From BPJO01 sp037189665 (lineage in GTDB: Bacteria; Planctomycetota; Phycisphaerae; Tepidisphaerales; Tepidisphaeraceae): a stretch of DNA of 5,962 bases. Each line of letters starts with the position of its first letter. Position 1 is the first letter of the stretch. The position numbers and the translations under genes were made by a program. The notes under the pieces were generated by a model, which was given only the letters and a program-made list of their open reading frames with translations, did no database searches and was not told where the DNA came from. This document shows positions 5,289-5,962 of this stretch, one piece after another. The stretch is taken from contig JBBCIV010000073.1 of the NCBI GenBank assembly GCA_037189665.1, forward strand, positions 1 through 5,962, in the 5' to 3' direction.

Positions 5289-5948
5289 TCAACTTGGAGC
5301 CATGCTCCAAGTCAGCCGCAGCAGGACGTAGCGTTCTTGATCGCTTTGCTGCACACGCTCAACCGTGCCGGACAATCTCTCCGGCAGGTCGGGTGTCGTC
5401 CGTTCCTCGCCGACGTTGGCGGCGGCCAGCCCCAGTGCCTCGGTGAGATGTTTCCAAACTTCGAGTTGCGGCGCCTCCGCGCTCGCCATGACGTGGAACG
5501 AGGCTGCCGGGCTGTCCGCGTAGTGCGTGAGATAGAGGCGCAGCACCTCGAAGAAGCCGGGCCAGCCCGCCTCAAAACCTTCCAGCGAAGCGTCCCAGTC
5601 ATCAGTTGAAGCGACCAACGAATGGGTCATGCGAAACAGGCATTTCCCGTCCGGCCTGCTCGTCACGGTGATCTCGGTCTCCACCGGCGGCGCGCCTTCG
5701 CTCCACTCGCGCTCGACATACCCGAAGCGGGACGGCGGCTCCCAGATCGTCACCTCCCCCTGAGAACTGCCAGGACCGAAGTCGAAGCGGATCGCGCCGC
5801 CGACGCGATCTTCGATTTCGCACTTGGTGAACCAGCCGGTATTGCCGGGGCCGGTCGCCACCGCCCGCCACACCTGCTCCGGCGTGCCGGGCACGATCAC
5901 TTCCATCTCGACCCTGCGTTTCCCGTGTTCGTCTTTCCTGATCGGCAT
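5289..5948 (-). CDS. SRPBCC/AHSA1-type protein with altered C-terminus
   Basis: This encodes 219 residues. The N-terminal AHSA1-like domain spans about 13-145: VEMEVIVPGTPEQVWRAVAT, GNTGWF (35-40), VGGAIRFDFGPG (49-60), GEVTIWEPPSRFGYVEREW, ETEITVT, and the helix block WDASLEGFEAGWPGFFEVLRLYLTH. A second part (148-212: SFHVMASAEAPQLEVWKHLTEALGL, then LSGTVERVQQ and RYVLLRL) is also seen in longer family members. As I recall, relatives run to about 250 residues, continuing after RYVLLRL with a glycine-rich segment and a final helix. Here TWSMAPS and a stop replace that. The start is ATG 5948; the window ends 14 bases upstream, so the ribosome site and any regulator gene are not visible. It is cytoplasmic, ligand unknown. 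It is the first of three leftward genes, 140 bases before the remnant. Confidence 0.85.
   Translation of the reverse strand: MPIRKDEHGKRRVEMEVIVPGTPEQVWRAVATGPGNTGWFTKCEIEDRVGGAIRFDFGPGSSQGEVTIWEPPSRFGYVEREWSEGAPPVETEITVTSRPDGKCLFRMTHSLVASTDDWDASLEGFEAGWPGFFEVLRLYLTHYADSPAASFHVMASAEAPQLEVWKHLTEALGLAAANVGEERTTPDLPERLSGTVERVQQSDQERYVLLRLTWSMAPS
5292..5312. repeat. inverted repeat at the 3' end of the first SRPBCC gene
   Basis: ACTTGGAGC at 5292-5300 and GCTCCAAGT at 5304-5312 form a perfect 9-bp stem with a 3-base loop. It overlaps the final codons of the gene, exactly where the protein departs from its relatives. On the minus strand TGAATCTTGTC follows, which is too T-poor for a confident terminator call. 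Confidence 0.6.
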
Positions 5949-5962
5949 GGAGAGTCTTGCCT

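Overview
The window looks like a high-GC bacterial chromosome segment, most likely from the Planctomycetota (Phycisphaerae-like). The main reason is the secreted S8-family protease carrying a VPEP...RRRR (PEP-CTERM) exosortase sorting signal in the style common in that phylum. Lineage is inferred from gene style only; there is no rRNA or other marker.

Layout. (1) Bases 2-325, +: the 3' end of a von Willebrand A (CoxE-like) protein, cut by the window edge. (2) 479-1177, +: a DUF899 thioredoxin-like protein with a clear GGAGG ribosome site. (3) 1178-1581: about 400 bases with no gene I believe in, but with three good inverted repeats. One of them shares 24 of 28 bases with a second intergenic stretch at 4416-4443, so it may be a dispersed element. 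(4) 1582-3450, +: a subtilisin-like protease with signal peptide, C-terminal beta domain and PEP-CTERM signal, followed by an unexpected 59-residue tail built partly on 21-bp tandem repeats. (5) 3609-4323, +: a cytoplasmic-looking protein of a recognisable but uncharacterised type, broken by one extra base in an AAA at 3723-3725 and followed by a textbook rho-independent terminator at 4340-4375. (6) 4468-5948, -: a run of three SRPBCC/AHSA1-type genes. The last in transcription order is intact (4468-4929), the middle one is a 40-codon remnant with a good ribosome site (5026-5148), and the first (5289-5948) keeps its main domain but ends abruptly about 40-50 residues before relatives do.

How they work together. 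I see no single pathway. DUF899 and SRPBCC/AHSA1 proteins are both small accessory families that often occur near each other in expanded copy number in such genomes, but here they are on opposite strands 3.3 kb apart. The protease is an isolated exported enzyme. The strongest theme is gene erosion: one frameshift, one truncated SRPBCC gene, one C-terminally altered SRPBCC gene and a protease with its stop displaced past its sorting signal. I found no CRISPR, tRNA, rRNA, transposase or convincing new multi-gene system.
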